A stretch of DNA of 64,000 bases from Phoronis australis (GCA_002633005.1 NMRA01000031.1:682996-746995); one strand, 5' to 3'. Shown: positions 21,914 through 35,544, counted from the first letter of the stretch. Made by a program: numbers and translations. Notes: generated by a model from the sequence alone, not told the origin.

Positions 21914-24905
21914 TAACATGAAAATCTACGTAGTTGCGATGATTTTTAAATTTCTTAGTAAGAACGAGTCTGAGATAAAGTGTGATTATTTGCTGCCCAT
22001 TGGATACTTCCAGGTACAACGTAAACATGGCCGTCATAAAAAGAAAAATTAACTTTAATGTACTTTTATTTTTCAATGCCCAGAATGGTATATTTGGTGA
22101 ATTCACTGTCATGGTGTGGACAGGCTTGAGACATATTTTAAGTGGTCAAATAACATAGTATGTAATTTCAGGTGGTCTAATGAAGAAGTACCCTTTAAAA
22201 GTATACTTAGCTCTATGTTGGCGGGTTCACCGCAAGCTGGTTCTGTCACCTCCCCAGAGCTATAAAAACGTTATTCAACCAAACCACTTTCCCATTGTAT
22301 TATATATTGGACACTTTGCTTTGAAATAGGCGAGCTTTTCACACAGTCGTCGTTTAACTCGCCTAAAACGCTTGTCGCTTTAGTAGAATTTGTATGGAGT
22401 TTAAAACTTGCTCAAAACTTTTGAGGATTGACAACATGAACAGAGCATTATTATATTTTTAAAATTTGAATGAAGAAGTTTGAGTTAATATCTGTTATTC
22501 AAGGCCACCAAACTGGGTTTACTAACTCCCTAAGTTACTCAGGAAAGTACATATTTTCTCCGGACACACAATTCGAAAGCTTTCTTGTTCGATAGAGCAA
22601 TCAAGGTTTGTTTCTTTAAAAGTTTTACTAACTGAATCACGGATGTCACCATGTTTTTTTCAGAAGTTCGTTTTACAAAAATCATTAACCTGTCGCTTGA
22701 ATCAAAGCCCCGTTTAGATAAATGTATAACCACGTATCACCTTCTGGTATACGTAATTGTAATCTGCTTCAGTTTTAGTTTAAAGTGACACAAAAGCCGG
22801 TTTTGATGATCAAGCTCAAATCTGGTCCTGCCGCCTGATATTGCATAAGTAACGTTTCCTCTGAGAGATACAAAACACAGTCGCCTAAAATACCTCCTCA
22901 TTGTTGACGCCTTGGTTCGTTGTGAGCGGTCTTCCCACACAGGTGGATTAAATTTCCTCGAACGTTAGTCACACATCTACCAGTTATCAAAACATGCCGT
23001 TTTAGAGATGATGTTGAAATTTTTGGTAGAGTCAACCTAGATTTGCCAGTACAAAGCTTTAAGTAACATAGATGCTGTTAATATTCGCTAGTGAGCATTG
23101 ACTAAACAAGGGTTTGACATCCTTTTAAATGAATCAATTTTCTATTCTCTGGTCTGCCGTTTAGCTACCTCCTGCAAGGCCTCAGTTACTAAATTAACAA
23201 ATAAATACAAATATTGTCGACTAGTGACAACGTTACACCGTGACATGGCTGAATCCTGTGTCGGTTTTTAGGAAGGCATCATCCTTTTTGAATGTCACAC
23301 GTAACGCAGCAAAGCTACTCTGTTTGTAACACTTTGTTTGTCATAACGTGTAATCCTAGTCTGTTAATAAATATTTCATTTTCCCTTGATGATTTCCGCC
23401 GACATTATTACAAAACAGCCTCTTCCCTTTCTCAACACGTTTTGTGCGCCTTTGAAAATGTTGACAATTACTGACGATCCTTTAGAATGTGACAGTAAGC
23501 GAATACTCACTTTACTGTCTTATTAGGATCAAACCAAAAACCACTGATAGCCTGCAGGTAATCCAGTGCGGTTGGACATTTAATGGTTTAACTTCCCACT
23601 AGGTGTCGGGCTTTTTTATAACGACATAATTACCGAAAATTAGCGTTCGCTTGTAGTAAGGCCTAATGAAAATTTAAACCTCGGCATTTTCTTTGTTATC
23701 CAAGTTGTGCAGCTAGTCAATTTTTCCCACTAAGACGAAAACTAAGAGTACAGTTTAGATACAAACATTGATCCACTACTTGATATAGAGATAAACTTTT
23801 ATCCAAATATTAATATTGTATATTTTCATTGCACGTTTATCCAATGCACTCGTGTGTTATTTGATCTATTGTGTATGTGATGTAAATTGCCGTGCAGCGC
23901 ACCTGCTCAGCGTTTTTCATATCTAATCTTAATTAATTATGTGAAGAAAAGTTTCGTCTGTGTTTGCTTATTAAAGAAGCGGACGCGCATCTCGAATAAG
24001 GAGCACCAAAGATGAATTTTTCGATATCGAGATAGTGACGTGTCCATGTGTGTGCGCACGATTAGCGATACACCCTTCAGCATAATGAGCTGTAGTCTTA
24101 AACACGAGAGATGATCGAAATCGCCAGTCATAGAAATGAGATCGCGGGTTGAGTGTCTGATGGTTGTTGTAGGCTTGTAATAATTTGAAACGAGGTAAGC
24201 CAAGTTTTTTGCTGTTTTTAAACAAATAAGTGAAACGTTAACAATTAACTGTGTTGCTGAATATTTGCGAATATTTGAGTTTCAAAGTTGAAAGATACGT
24301 TTGCTGTTTGCTCCACTTTTGGTTCAGTAAAATTGTTTCATCTTGGTCACCGTGATGAAAACTTGAATTCATGTTTGTCATTTATTGTTCTTAGTGACTG
24401 TTAAAGTTACGTTTGGAAAGAAGCAAGTGCAGGTAATGCTTCGCATGAACTTAATATGTATATAAAGTTGACCGCAACATAATGTATGAGACCCCGATAG
24501 ACAATGAATTAAGGTGTTTACCTGAGTAAACAACAGTGCATCTGTATCCTGAAACCATTTCGAGATAGTGAAACCCGTCTCAAACGAGTTTTCTAGTTGT
24601 CTGTTACCATCGATGTACAGTATTAAACTTACATGTGTTTTCCACCAATCAGAGACAATCATAGAAACACTCGGAATAGCTTGTATGTTTTTCGTGGAAT
24701 AAGGTATATGTTATGGAGTCTTTCAATACACTTCTTTAAATTCTAGAAAGAATATCTGCTTTGTCAAAGGTCAATATAACTTCCGTAAGTCGGCTGTTGA
24801 CCCTATGTTCACTCACAACGATCGTCTTCAAGCGACACTTTAAGGAACTACTTTACAGCGAAAATCTAAGATACATTGGTCTAAACTGCGACAAAACCTG
24901 CTTTA
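21914..24905. other. Unassigned AT-rich DNA, 3 kb
   Basis: Frames at 22539-22940, 23292-23474, 23937-24225 and 24378-24662 have no recognisable domain. No repeat family was seen. Confidence 0.4.
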
Positions 24906-25183
24906 TTTAATGGGACATTATAGGCGAGACGAGCCTCAGCGTGCAATCGAACGTTCAATACAGACGCTGGCAAGCTGAAGCTCTATTGTTCGTGCGAACA
25001 GATTGCACAGTGTTTTTTAAATACGCTTAAAAGCTTATTAAACTCGTAAAGTTTGTTATAAATCAAAAAATACAACGGGTTTTGTTGTTTTAAACCCTGA
25101 TCAAAGCAAATAAGTGCAAGTAGTCTATTCTATCCAGCAATAACCACAAAAACGTGTTATTTTGCCCTCATGTCCCTTTAATT
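24906..25183. mobile_element. Miniature element with GGGACAT inverted termini
   Basis: The left end TTTAATGGGACATTATAGG is mirrored by CCTCATGTCCCTTTAAT at the right end. An internal segment at 25079-25113 (TTTTGTTGTTTT, GATCAAAGC, ATAAGT) recurs at 36212-36243 in a second sequence whose left end also reads AAAGGGACATACAGGCGAG (35545). It is 278 bp with no coding capacity. Confidence 0.65.
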
Positions 25184-27651
25184 TCTGACTGCAATAATAC
25201 GGCCCGAGATTAACTCCTGCTGCAAAAGGTGGTGTTGAATAGCCATAGTCTAACTAGTAAAATGTTTGTCTTCAGCTCGTGATCGACTAAAGTAGGTGCA
25301 GGGTGTCCGTTATCTTGTCTGTTCATATGAGGGCGATGTCAAACTCAAAAGTTCTTACACAACGGTCTAAAACTGAGAGGGAACCAAATAAACGTTGGAG
25401 ATATTTTATTACAAACTGAGCGAGAATCCCATGGACGTTGTCGCATTTGAGCTGTGTTTCTGGCAAAATGTGCGCGTTTCCCCCACGTCCCCACTCCGTT
25501 TCATAAAGACTGGCTCTGCTGTAGCCAGTATTGCCTTGATATGACAGGCTCGTAAGTTCGCAGGCTGCGCAGAAGCAAAGTAAGTCTTTGAAAATCTTCT
25601 ACCACTCGTCACATTCTCTTCTTTCAGTTTTTTTTCTTGTTATTTTGTGGCAGAACATACTGCGTTAAGAATAGATTATGAACTGCAGGTTGTACGTGTA
25701 TTTGGCTTCTGGTATGATCGTCCTCGCTTATCACTGAAACATATTTTTGTGGACCAGCTGCAAATGTCCTGTTGCATTTATAATTAATTCATCTACGAAG
25801 CTATTCGGTAATATTTAATATAAACACACTGTATTGAATCTACTACGCTGTCTATGCAAAATAATTAAAAAATTACAACGCAGTTCAATGAACTCTATTG
25901 CTTAGTATACGAAAAGGTCTCGTGTCGCCGTAAATAGTTCCCATTGTGTGCCTGTCTTTGTTTTAAGATGCAATGTACGGAAAACTGGCGATGTGTTTTT
26001 CTTAATTTTGATGGAACTATTGTCAGTCTGACGGCAAGCAGAATAACGCTATTCATAACACCATGACCGTGATTTGTAATCTAACCGCAGTCTAAGGATG
26101 TTTAACCCCGTGTGTTCGGAAATGCTAATGACATAAATGACGATCTGCCCTCTGGCGGTTGATCATTAAGTCGTCCTACAAGTCATACATGTGTGTTTCA
26201 AACTTTTAAGACTTAGCTATGGAAGGCGCATATCACGAGTTCACTTTTGTGCACTTGAGCCGTCACAATTCAACGTTTATGTGAATACGCTAATTTTCAG
26301 ACTCTGGTCTTAATGTGGTCACGGAAAATGTGTTAATCAGAAAGTGCACTGACATTCCTGACATCAAAATTGCTCTTTTCTCCTTGACATTTCTACATGT
26401 ACACAAATTAATCGTTTTAGCCTGACTAAGTGTTCATATTCTCGTCTGTCATTCCATTTGTCCTCCTATCTGTTAATCTCTCTGTTTATTTGCAAGGCTG
26501 AATGACGGTCTCGGTACGTGCCTGACGTACTGACTGTAAGCCTATCGCAAGACACCGTATTTCCCTTTCTAATGGTGTGGTCTACATTTACCCACAATGC
26601 CCCGCGTCAGAAGGTCACGTGTCCTACACTTGTAAACTGATGTCATGCAAATTACTATTTTGCATTAACATTAGTTTGCCATTCGCCATTTTCAGGCCAA
26701 TTAACTTTTGCTGTTGCGTAATAAGTTACAATGCAGACATCAACAACCCGAATGAGACGCGACTTTTGACTGGGGTCACTTACCTGATGTGAAATTGGTC
26801 TCAACTTGTTCTTACACAGATTGGAAGTGATTTCTGGGCTTAAAAAGAGCTGACAGTTGACCCCTAAAATGACCAGCCCTGTCATTCAACTTGCCCTGTC
26901 AATCATCTTGTTCAACCGGGTCTTCAGTAACCAACTGTAAATGCCTCCAAACCTCAGGAACCACGTCTAATCTGAATAGCGAGCTGGATGAGATCATTGC
27001 TGATTTTCGTAGAAGCAAGAATCTTGCCAAGGAAGCTAGTGTGATCACATGGTTCGCTTGTGATACATTGCGTTATCTCGCGATATTTCGCGAGGTTATG
27101 GCGTGTACCGGAACGCATGCCAGTTTATAGCAGCAAGTGGCGTGAATCCCTTAACGTTAGTTTTTGACATAAGGTATGTTCGCAGCAGCATGAAACGTGG
27201 CAATGATCTAGTTCAGTTAAAATTTGACCAGTTTCAAATTTTCATCAAAAGCATCCTTCATAAATTCAAACATATGGAATAATAAATAGTTCTGGTCCAT
27301 TAACTATATTTTCATCAAATTTAACCTCAAACCACATGCCATGTGATATGGTTTAATGCGTACGCAGAGCAAATGTCTAAGTTTGAACGAACGTATTAAA
27401 AACAGATGTGTTCAGCAATGTACTGTCATGCACGTACAGTTGCCTATACCTATAATATGTAGACATGTGTTGCTAAAAGAACGAATCCACGTGTCAGATG
27501 ACTAATAACGTATTTTACAAGGACTAATTAAACTTTATCACGATGTTAAGTTAAATTGATCGACGAATTGGTACAGGATTTTGGTGTTAAAAACTCATGC
27601 ATACGCGTAACAACTTTTACTTCCATATTCAGGGGCACCATATAATCATAC
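25184..27651. other. Unassigned DNA, no gene recognised
   Basis: Frames at 25409-25612, 26577-26885 and 26891-27130 have no known domain. A TCGCGATATTTCGCGA palindrome lies near 27077. Confidence 0.4.
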
Positions 27652-28004
27652 GCACGAACAACACATCTTGCCCACGAACCACCTGCGAACTTATGAATCA
27701 TACATACGAATCCATGAATCATGCATACGAACCTGAAAATCGCGCATACGAACAAAAATCATGCGCACGAACCATAAAAATCATACGCACGAACCACACA
27801 AATCATACATACGAACACAAAATCAGACACGCGGGCATCGAATCACACGCACGAATACCGATACCCTGGTGGTTCGTACGTACGATTCGGATGCTCGTGT
27901 GTATGATTTGTGTTCGTATGTGTGATTTTTGGTTGCGTATGCATGCTTCAAACGTTCGTAAGTGGTTTGTGCGTTAGATGTGATGCTCGTGCGCATGATT
28001 CTAT
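27652..28004. repeat. Palindromic minisatellite: about 21-bp AATCATACGCACGAAC units, then their reverse complement
   Basis: From 27652 to about 27861 a degenerate unit AATCATACGCACGAACCACA repeats about ten times at 19-25 bp spacing. From about 27869 to 28004 the same unit continues on the opposite strand (for example GGTTCGTACGTACGATT and TGTTCGTATGTGTGATTTT). The block is therefore a tandem array and a large dyad at once. A 126-codon plus-strand frame (27597-27977) reads as a His/Tyr/Glu-rich repeat peptide and is a by-product of the array. Individual units differ by several bases, so the array is not young. Confidence 0.85.
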
Positions 28005-28723
28005 GATACTCCTGATGTCACAACTACAGGGTTATGTGTCTTAATTTTTTCGTTCATTGCCGTGCACCTGTTAAACTTTCCCTCTGTGCGTATGTGGTGA
28101 GTTGCAACATCTGCTAGAAATGCAATTCGCCATACTCCCTCAAGCTATCCTGCACCCTTGGTTTTAGCTCATGGTTTGAGAACTAACAAAGAAATCGATG
28201 CTTCATCTTAAACATTTTCCATCTGTCTTATCATCTGATGTGTTCATTAAAAAATAAAATGTCATTTCTTCAAGCGAATTACTTTCTGTGGCTCTAACGG
28301 ATGCTAAGACGTGGGGGATTATCCCTGTGAACTGTTCTCAGGCGCTCTATCGATCGCACTGTAAGTTTTGCGATCATGAGTTGCTGGCGAAAAATACATA
28401 TTTCCCTGATAACAATTCATTTTTGTGAACTCCCGCATGCAGATGGACGATTTCATCAAGAGATCATGACTTCATGTTTTATCCCCATCGATAAAAGCAA
28501 TTATGAATTCTCGAACTAAGAAATTAACAGATGTTGGATACTGCATGACCAAAGAGCATTTTTCATAAGTTTACACAATCTGAAGTTGTGCGCGCCCTCA
28601 TCGACAACACTTTAATTAGGCCTACATGGTTGTTCGTAATGTGCCCTTAGACCAGTTAATCCGTATGATCACGGTGACCTCGTGCGATCCCGAGCCCTGA
28701 GAGGCTACGTATAGGAAGGTAAC

Positions 28724-28812
28724 ATATATGATTTGATATGACACGATATAACATGGTTTGATATTTGATATGACATGAAATAATATGACATGGCATGACA
28801 TGACATGTTATG
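28724..28812. repeat. Degenerate ATGACAT/TTTGATAT simple repeat
   Basis: The words TTTGATATGACA, ATATGACATG and CATGACATGACATG recur every 5-10 bp across about 90 bp. The tract is imperfect. Confidence 0.75.
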
Positions 28813-28852
28813 GTATAATCATCATAAATGCACGCATGTCAAACCTTAGAGC

Positions 28853-29109
28853 CGTTTCATGGAAAGAGACTTTAAGTCGCAAGTCAAAACTCGTGTATTA
28901 CGCTGCCACTTCACTTCTGAATAATGTTTGTGCCGAGTTAATCAGCAAAGCATAGTACAGCAACTCTACAAACCATCCGATTCGTTGTCAGTTATGAGCG
29001 TATTCAAGGAACTGTTGTACTCTGATGAAGGAAAATATGTCGGAAAAGGTTAAGTGGACCGTACGACGAAATTAAGTCTTAAGTTTGTTTGAAGAGTAAT
29101 CTCGAAACA
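28853..29109. mobile_element. TTTCATGA-type miniature element, copy 2 (diverged)
   Basis: The left end CGTTTCATGGAAAGAGACTT and, read on the opposite strand, the right end TGTTTCGAGATTACTC with ACTTAAGACTTAAT further in, resemble the termini of the element at 4754-5004. The arms are imperfect. Confidence 0.45.
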
Positions 29110-29119
29110 GGTCCCTTAG

Positions 29120-29370
29120 GCTTGCTTTATGAAAAGTGACTTCAGTCTTACGTCAGAAATTTGGTAATACGTTCCACATAACTACTTCTGAAAGCTTCTC
29201 ATGTTAGCCAAGCTACAAAGTCTCTGAGAATATACAACTGATAGTTGATGAGATGTCTATAAATTATTTCTAGATGGTGATGCGCTCATAACCACTTGGT
29301 CAAATCTTTATTCAGCAATTATGAGGTGAGAAAGTAAGTCGATTTTTTTGTCATTTTTCATGAAACATAC
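29120..29370. mobile_element. TTTCATGA-type miniature element, copy 3
   Basis: The left GCTTTATGAAAAGTGAC pairs with the right terminus read in reverse as GTTTCATGAAAAATGAC. It lies head to tail with copy 2, about 10 bp away, with the same approximate length of 250 bp as copy 1. Confidence 0.5.
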
Positions 29371-31613
29371 TTCCGATTTTATGAGCCAACACAACCCAAC
29401 TGTTCTTAAATATTACATAAACCACACATGTGTCGTTAATGGTATTGTGACTCGATCATGATACAGCTGTATTTCTTATTGGTCACGACCATTCCGTGTT
29501 ATCGAGCCTAAGTAGCCTCTAATGGCCTTTTAACATTAAATCTTCAACAATTTGTTTATGCTATGAATACTAGTAATATCGTATTTGCTCCGTAGCCAAT
29601 GGTAATGCAAGGCTGTTTCTTTTACCGGTCACCGACTTATTAATTAAACACTTTCACTGAAGAGAAGTGTTCCTATAGATGGCCATTCGTCATGGATTTC
29701 ATTTGGATCTTCAACCATTCCAGTCTCAATGAGGTGTCTTAATTAACACATAATTGTAAAAGGCTACTGCAACAGAGCAGTTTCGTCTTCATTATTTACT
29801 ATCTCTGCGCGGCGGTCACCGACTTGTAATCAACTTAACAACAAGCCCAAGGCTGCGTTCCACATTAACCTAACACTTGCGGCGACAAATCTACGCTTAT
29901 GGAACGGAAACAGTGAATTATATCCCAAATATTATGAATTCAACAATATTTCAACCTCGACGACGACTCACTTTAGTGGTCACCGTTAATTCTGCTAGCT
30001 TACGCTGGTAAGGTTGTCTCGATATTCGCGAAACACTCTGAATAGCATTCATGACGTGCTTTTCTGTAGGTGTAAACACGGATATTCGAATTCTATTTTA
30101 ACGAAACAGTTCATACCACACGCTTACATCTTCGCCACCTCTCGCACCATGCGATACGTCTTCAGTCACGTGATGTCAAAATTACGTCTTTTCGTTTTCT
30201 TCATTTCGTTCATTATTATAGCTAAATAATTCAATGCCCTGGTTGCAGTTGATAAGAAACTAATCTTTCGAAATTCTAGATGCTCGTTAGTCCCAGGAGA
30301 GCGGATCAATACCTCAATCTACCCCGACCTTCTTCGTCGGTAGGCACGCTCTAATGTAATCCGAAGTCTCCTCCGGCTATTCTCTAATATATGGCTGTGT
30401 GTTCTGTGATTAAGACCACTTGTTCAGTGAAGGGCCACCCAAGCATGCCTGCAGACAACACTGTTCTGTCTTACAACCATGAACAATATACTACACTCCG
30501 TCGTGTTTGTTACTGCTAAACGCTTATGTCTGAGATCCAACGTCATTGGCGGACTTAAAGATGCACAGTCTCATTAAATTGTGAATATGTAAATGAAGTA
30601 CTAATTTACGAACCCCGGGTCCTCCACTGTGCCGGAAACCATTCCAGAACCAGTTACCATTACAATCTCACGAAATTCTCGTTTTGGGAGACTATTTTTA
30701 TGTAAATGAGTATGGTAATGTTTCATCATGGCGGACGAAGACCTGATGCCGGCCTAGAGAACAAAGAAGGTGTGTAAATTCACTTTGCCGTCACCTTGGA
30801 CAATATTCAACATTTTGCGTCTCTGGTAGTGCAAATTCTACTAGGTATTTGCATACAATTCTCGTCCACATTTCTTAGGATGACAAAGGAATCTCTGGGA
30901 ATCCTCCACAGCATTGTCGTTACCCTAATGAAACAAGTCACAGTTTTTATTACTTGTTCAAGTTTATTTCACTATCAAATAATGATTGCGTAATATGTTC
31001 ACACATGTTTTAAGTGTATCAGTTGTGGTGTTTTCTTTGGCACCGCAAATTGTTTACAAATTACTTCTTTTCCTCATCAAAACAAATGTGAGTAACAATC
31101 TTTCCGTACACTCGACTTGGTGAAAGAGATACTCGTAATTTTTTTTCACGTATGGTCTCATATACAGGACCGTTGAGTTTTTTTTAATTTCCCCCGCAAG
31201 GTACATTACTTCATACTCTAAAAATCAGATTCGGAGGAGTGCCATATTGAATTTTACGTCACGCGATGTATGTTTTGTTATTAATTCAATATTTTCATGG
31301 ACTAGTTTTAGTAGTTTTGACAATATTAATCGTTGTGGCTATGGATGAGACTGGCAAAACCAAAAAAAGCAGAGTATGGCATGACCATGTATTTTGGGAT
31401 CGTCGCATTTTTAAATGTTCCTAGAAAAGGCGTTATATGTATGTAGACCATGTCCTTGTGGAAGAGATTTTATACAAAGGCGTCCACAGAAAGGCGAAAA
31501 ACTAACACGTCACAGACAACGTCAAGCTGGGTATATTGCTGCTGTTAGGGTGTAAGAATAAGGTGTTACAACAGTGTCACATGAACACAGTTTACGCTAC
31601 ATGGTAGTTTCCT
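29371..31613. other. Unassigned DNA with one promoter-like start at 30728
   Basis: No domain was seen in frames at 30014-30229 or 30796-30993. At 30726-30757 CATGGCGGACGAAG opens a ten-codon frame and is followed by AAG|GTGTGT (30777-30785), a plausible splice donor. No downstream exon could be identified. Confidence 0.35.
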
Positions 31614-31762
31614 GGGCTGTATTCCGTGAACGCAAGACACTCGATAGGTAAGAGCTGGCTAGGTGTAATCTCGTTCTTCGCTTGTAATGCATGGCGATTT
31701 ATCGCGAAAACTTCTTTGATCTTGCTGTTTCGCGAGTGTCTTGCGTCTACGGAACACAGCCC
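31614..31762. mobile_element. Palindromic miniature element, GTTCCGTAGACGC subfamily, copy 1
   Basis: The two 30-bp ends match in inverse at 27 of 30 positions; the left begins GGGCTGTATTCCGTGAACGC and the right, read on the other strand, GGGCTGTGTTCCGTAGACGC. Both continue AAGACACTCG. It shares the GTTCnGTAGACGC core with the GTTCAGTA family. It is 149 bp and non-coding. Confidence 0.8.
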
Positions 31763-32226
31763 TGACCATCGCTCAACGCTTTGCTAGGGAGTTGGTGTGC
31801 ACCTGTACGTACACTCAACTTAAAACTTGTTTATCATATAGGCGCATGCTTCTAAATGCCATCGTTCCCGACCCTGAATTGATCTGCCGCACGTACGATA
31901 GTAAAACAAGTGCACTGTACCCTTTAGGACAAGTTGAGACTTTATTTCAAGGTTCATGAGTGTGAATGGATTTGAATCAGTTTTGGTTTAACGCACTTTG
32001 CTCTAGTAGATTTACTTTTTCATTTATAAGTCTATTTCAAACAGCACTTTAGTGAATGATGGACAATTTAAGCGACTGACGATTAATCTTGATTGATTTA
32101 TATAAGTCCGTGTGATGACAAGGATTATGCCATGTGACGGGTAATGACGAATTAAACCAGTGGTACAACGCGTTTGCTATCCTTGTAATACTCGCGGTCA
32201 GTTCACTGCTCCAAAGTTGCTGGAGT
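31763..32226. other. Unassigned DNA
   Basis: No feature was recognised. Confidence 0.4.
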
Positions 32227-32370
32227 ATGGGCGGCGCACCATAGGGGACTGGGGGCTATAGCCCCCACGTTTTTCAGTGCTACGCTTCACGTGGTCTATA
32301 GGCGGTGCACCACAGGGGGGGCTGAGGGGGCTTTACCCCCTCCCACTTCTTCAGTGCTGCGCCGCCCATG
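32227..32370. mobile_element. Tandem pair of G-rich/C-rich miniature units with GGGCGGCG ends
   Basis: Two units of about 70 bp lie head to tail. Each has a left end like ATGGGCGGCGCACCATAGGG, a G-run, a self-complementary centre (GGGGGCTATAGCCCCC in unit 1, GGGGGCTTTACCCCC in unit 2) and a tail with TTCAGTGCTGCGCC. The pair ends CGCCGCCCATG, inverse of its start. The same unit occurs once at 53852-53920 with a clean target duplication. Confidence 0.75.
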
Positions 32371-35300
32371 TGGAGAGCTGCTTGTGTTTACTGCCTTCTG
32401 TTGAATAACCGCCATCTCTTTCCTTGGTCCCAATAGTCACTTCCCTTTTTCTAGGTGCGAAGCAACAAAGCGTGTTTAAGTTGGGGATGTGAGAACGAAT
32501 GTGGTATACACGCACACACTCAGCTCCATCAAACGCCCCGGCACCAAGTGACCCCATCAGTTCATATCTCCCATACCCCCTTCCCTGTTGCCAGCAATGT
32601 TCATATAATTCATTTGCCATAAATATTAATTTTTGCTTTCCACTAGTCTCGGTCGCCAGCAATTTCACATCATCCCTTTCTCCACCTACAGTATGTTGCT
32701 CGGCAAATTATTGTTGCCGTGCAAATCGGTGTTTATTGCTCCCTGCAACTTTCTACCTCGCTTTGCTCTTCACATCTTCACTGCAAATCTGCACGGCGTA
32801 CATGCATGTACCCTAAAAATTACGTAGTACCACGGTTTTGAAACAAAAGCTATTATATCAAGAAATCCACGAGAAATGCTTTTCCGAGAAGTTTGAGTAC
32901 ACGGTATACTAACTGGTTCTTAGTTCCCTAAACTTGATTGTTTTGGTCTCCAGAGGAACGCATGGGCATGTAGTTGCGAGTTGGACGCGTCCAGCCTGAT
33001 TGAATTCAGATCTGCGGACTGTGTACACTAAATTTGGTGAAGTGGTAAACAAAATATGAGCTCTGATGTAAACGAGAATTATATTAAGGGTGCAGTCCTG
33101 AAGGTATTTGCGCTCAAGTGTAAATATTTGCAAAGCTTAATAAACCATTAAATGCTTTGCACGAAATACCCTGTTATTAAGATTATATGTTTGTAAATAA
33201 GACTCGCCACAAAGGAATCTGTTTTTGAAATTATATTTTGGAATTAAATAAGCCCATAAGGCATAAACAGAGAAACAAAAACAGAACATTTTTTTGAAAT
33301 GATACTTAGGGAGTGGTTTAACCTACAATGCATAGTTAAATGTTTCCCTTCTCATGGTCATTTATTGGAATCTGCTCTTGGTGTGTTCAGTCACATAGAT
33401 CTATTTGTGGCATATATAAATTGTCCCGCAGGCAATTGTCTTTAACCAATAACTGTTACCCCCACGAGTCTGTGAGCTGTACGTTCCTGTACATCTGATG
33501 TTATTGAGACTTTCGGTCATGTGATTTTATCCAGCCTCGCTGGCCCCCATTGTTTGTGGGCTTCTCACACTGGACTTCATTGAAACCCCAGTCTTAGAAA
33601 ACTACCGGTAATCTCTGATAATAAGCACCAGGTCGTATAATTATTCGAAAGTTGTCTCATTTATACATTCGTGATACCCCGAATACAAGCCCGATCTCGT
33701 GAACGGAAACTGTGCCAGCAACATGGACATGGAATAAGTACCAGAATATCTGTAGGTAGTTTATGGTACCAAAAGTAGTTAAAATAATTTTGTGTCCGGT
33801 TTCTCATAAAGCCTTGTTTTTGTTTGACACTCTCTATTACATTTCATTTTCAGTACCCTACAAATAGTACAAATGTTTTCGGGGAAAGTAAGTCTATGGG
33901 CCTACGGTATTTGCCGGTATGTCAAGTCGCGTGTTAGCACAACACCGTTGGGAATTTAAGTGTCAAAATAATAAATGGCCGTTGTTAATATATCGTCTAT
34001 GCCCTCTACACTCAAAGGCTTCCGCTTGACTATGGGCGACAAATTTGTGCCCTCTGTAGACAATCTGGAACAAGAAAAGGCGGGAAACAGTGACTGTAAC
34101 TTGAAGGAATGTAATTAGAAGTAGTACGCAAAGTGTTTCACCTATTTATATACTAGGCTTGAAGTTGTAAAATTGTGGAGGCATATTGAAAATATCAAGC
34201 AATTGATGTAAGACCGAGAGACAGTTAACTTTCAATTCATGCACTGGTTTACCGGAAAGTGGATAGGATTTTATCAGAAAATGTTACTGTTGGATAAAAA
34301 TATCTTCATTAACACTAGATGGCGAAAGAGTATCTTCGCGTGGAACACCGTCGATCAAAGCGCCACCTCTGGAGGAATAGCCCTGGGAAACCAAAGCCGG
34401 CGACAGGGTTGATGTCTATTATTTTCATATGACACACCCCTTCTATAATTCAGCCGACTATCACTCGGTGAGTTCGATTGAATCTGTTATTTGCTGTGAC
34501 CATCGCAAAACTGGATAACCAAACATCCGTCAACGTGTTTCAACTTGTTATTTTACTGGACTTCATCATAGTTGTTCAGTTATACTCAGTACTGCCGTCT
34601 TTTAAAGTGAAGTGATTTTCTTGGGGACATCTGTCAAAAAGTTACGGCACGTAAACGGTGAACTCCCTATGAAAAACATCAGTCTAGTAAAGCTTCCGGC
34701 ACCGATCAGACTTGTTTGCGGAAGAATAATGGTCACATGGTTGAACAGTTTGGCAATTAACGGGAGCCTTCGGCTGGCCGGATGTTGGCATCAAAAATCA
34801 CTAAACGCACTGATCCACTAATCGCCCGTTCATGCTGTGTATAGGGATGGAACTGATTGTGCGTGATCGACCGGGTATCGACTGATCTGTGACTATAGGC
34901 TTTCTTGGGGTCTCTTGAAGACAAGACGCCTGACCAATATAATTTCACTGATAAATATCAACGCACACTGGGGATATACACCCGGAACTGCGCTAGCCGG
35001 TCGAGAAATAAATACCGAAATACAGTGTTTGAACAATGAAATTACTAATCAAGAGATAAATTGCTCTCGTGTTTGTACATCCGTGTTGCTTCAATGAGAA
35101 TTTATGATTTGTGATACCTCGAATAATGGATTCAAATAGAGTGCAGTTTCTGAAAAAAATGATAAACACCTAGTTTACAAGAAGTCATTTCTGATAGATA
35201 ACTTTCTTCGCTATTTTTAGGTAGGTTTGTTTAAATAATCAGGTTAAATTTACCGTGGAATCCACCTAGTTCGGTCCATATTCTTTCATTCGGCGTGGCT

Positions 35301-35544
35301 CCTGTAATCACTGAACAGTGTTGTTTAACATTTTAGGGGTTTCATATTTTGAAATCAGTATTCAGTTTTCACTGGGTTTACCTTTGACTAATTACAAGGT
35401 GCGATTTTTATGGAAACGATTATTTGTCTTACTTCGGGGGTACCGTCTTCGGAAATGCACAGGCTTTTGAGTGTTTGACTTTTTTAAATTTGCAGTAATG
35501 GTTTAATAATGTCGACAGCACACGTGTGATTAGTATATCAAAGG
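32371..35544. other. Unassigned DNA, 3.2 kb
   Basis: Opposed 105-codon frames at 32351-32668 and 32499-32816 overlap with no domain in either. Frames at 34612-35097 are also unremarkable. No repeat was identified. Confidence 0.4.

Noticed and set aside
27597-27977. 126-codon frame encoding a His/Tyr/Glu repeat peptide
   Set aside because: It is a translation of the minisatellite array; period and composition follow the DNA repeat.
27652-28004. CRISPR array
   Set aside because: The repeats are degenerate, change orientation midway and have no uniform spacers, and the DNA is eukaryotic.
32351-32816. Opposed 105-codon frames
   Set aside because: They overlap each other on opposite strands without motifs; one starts inside a miniature element.
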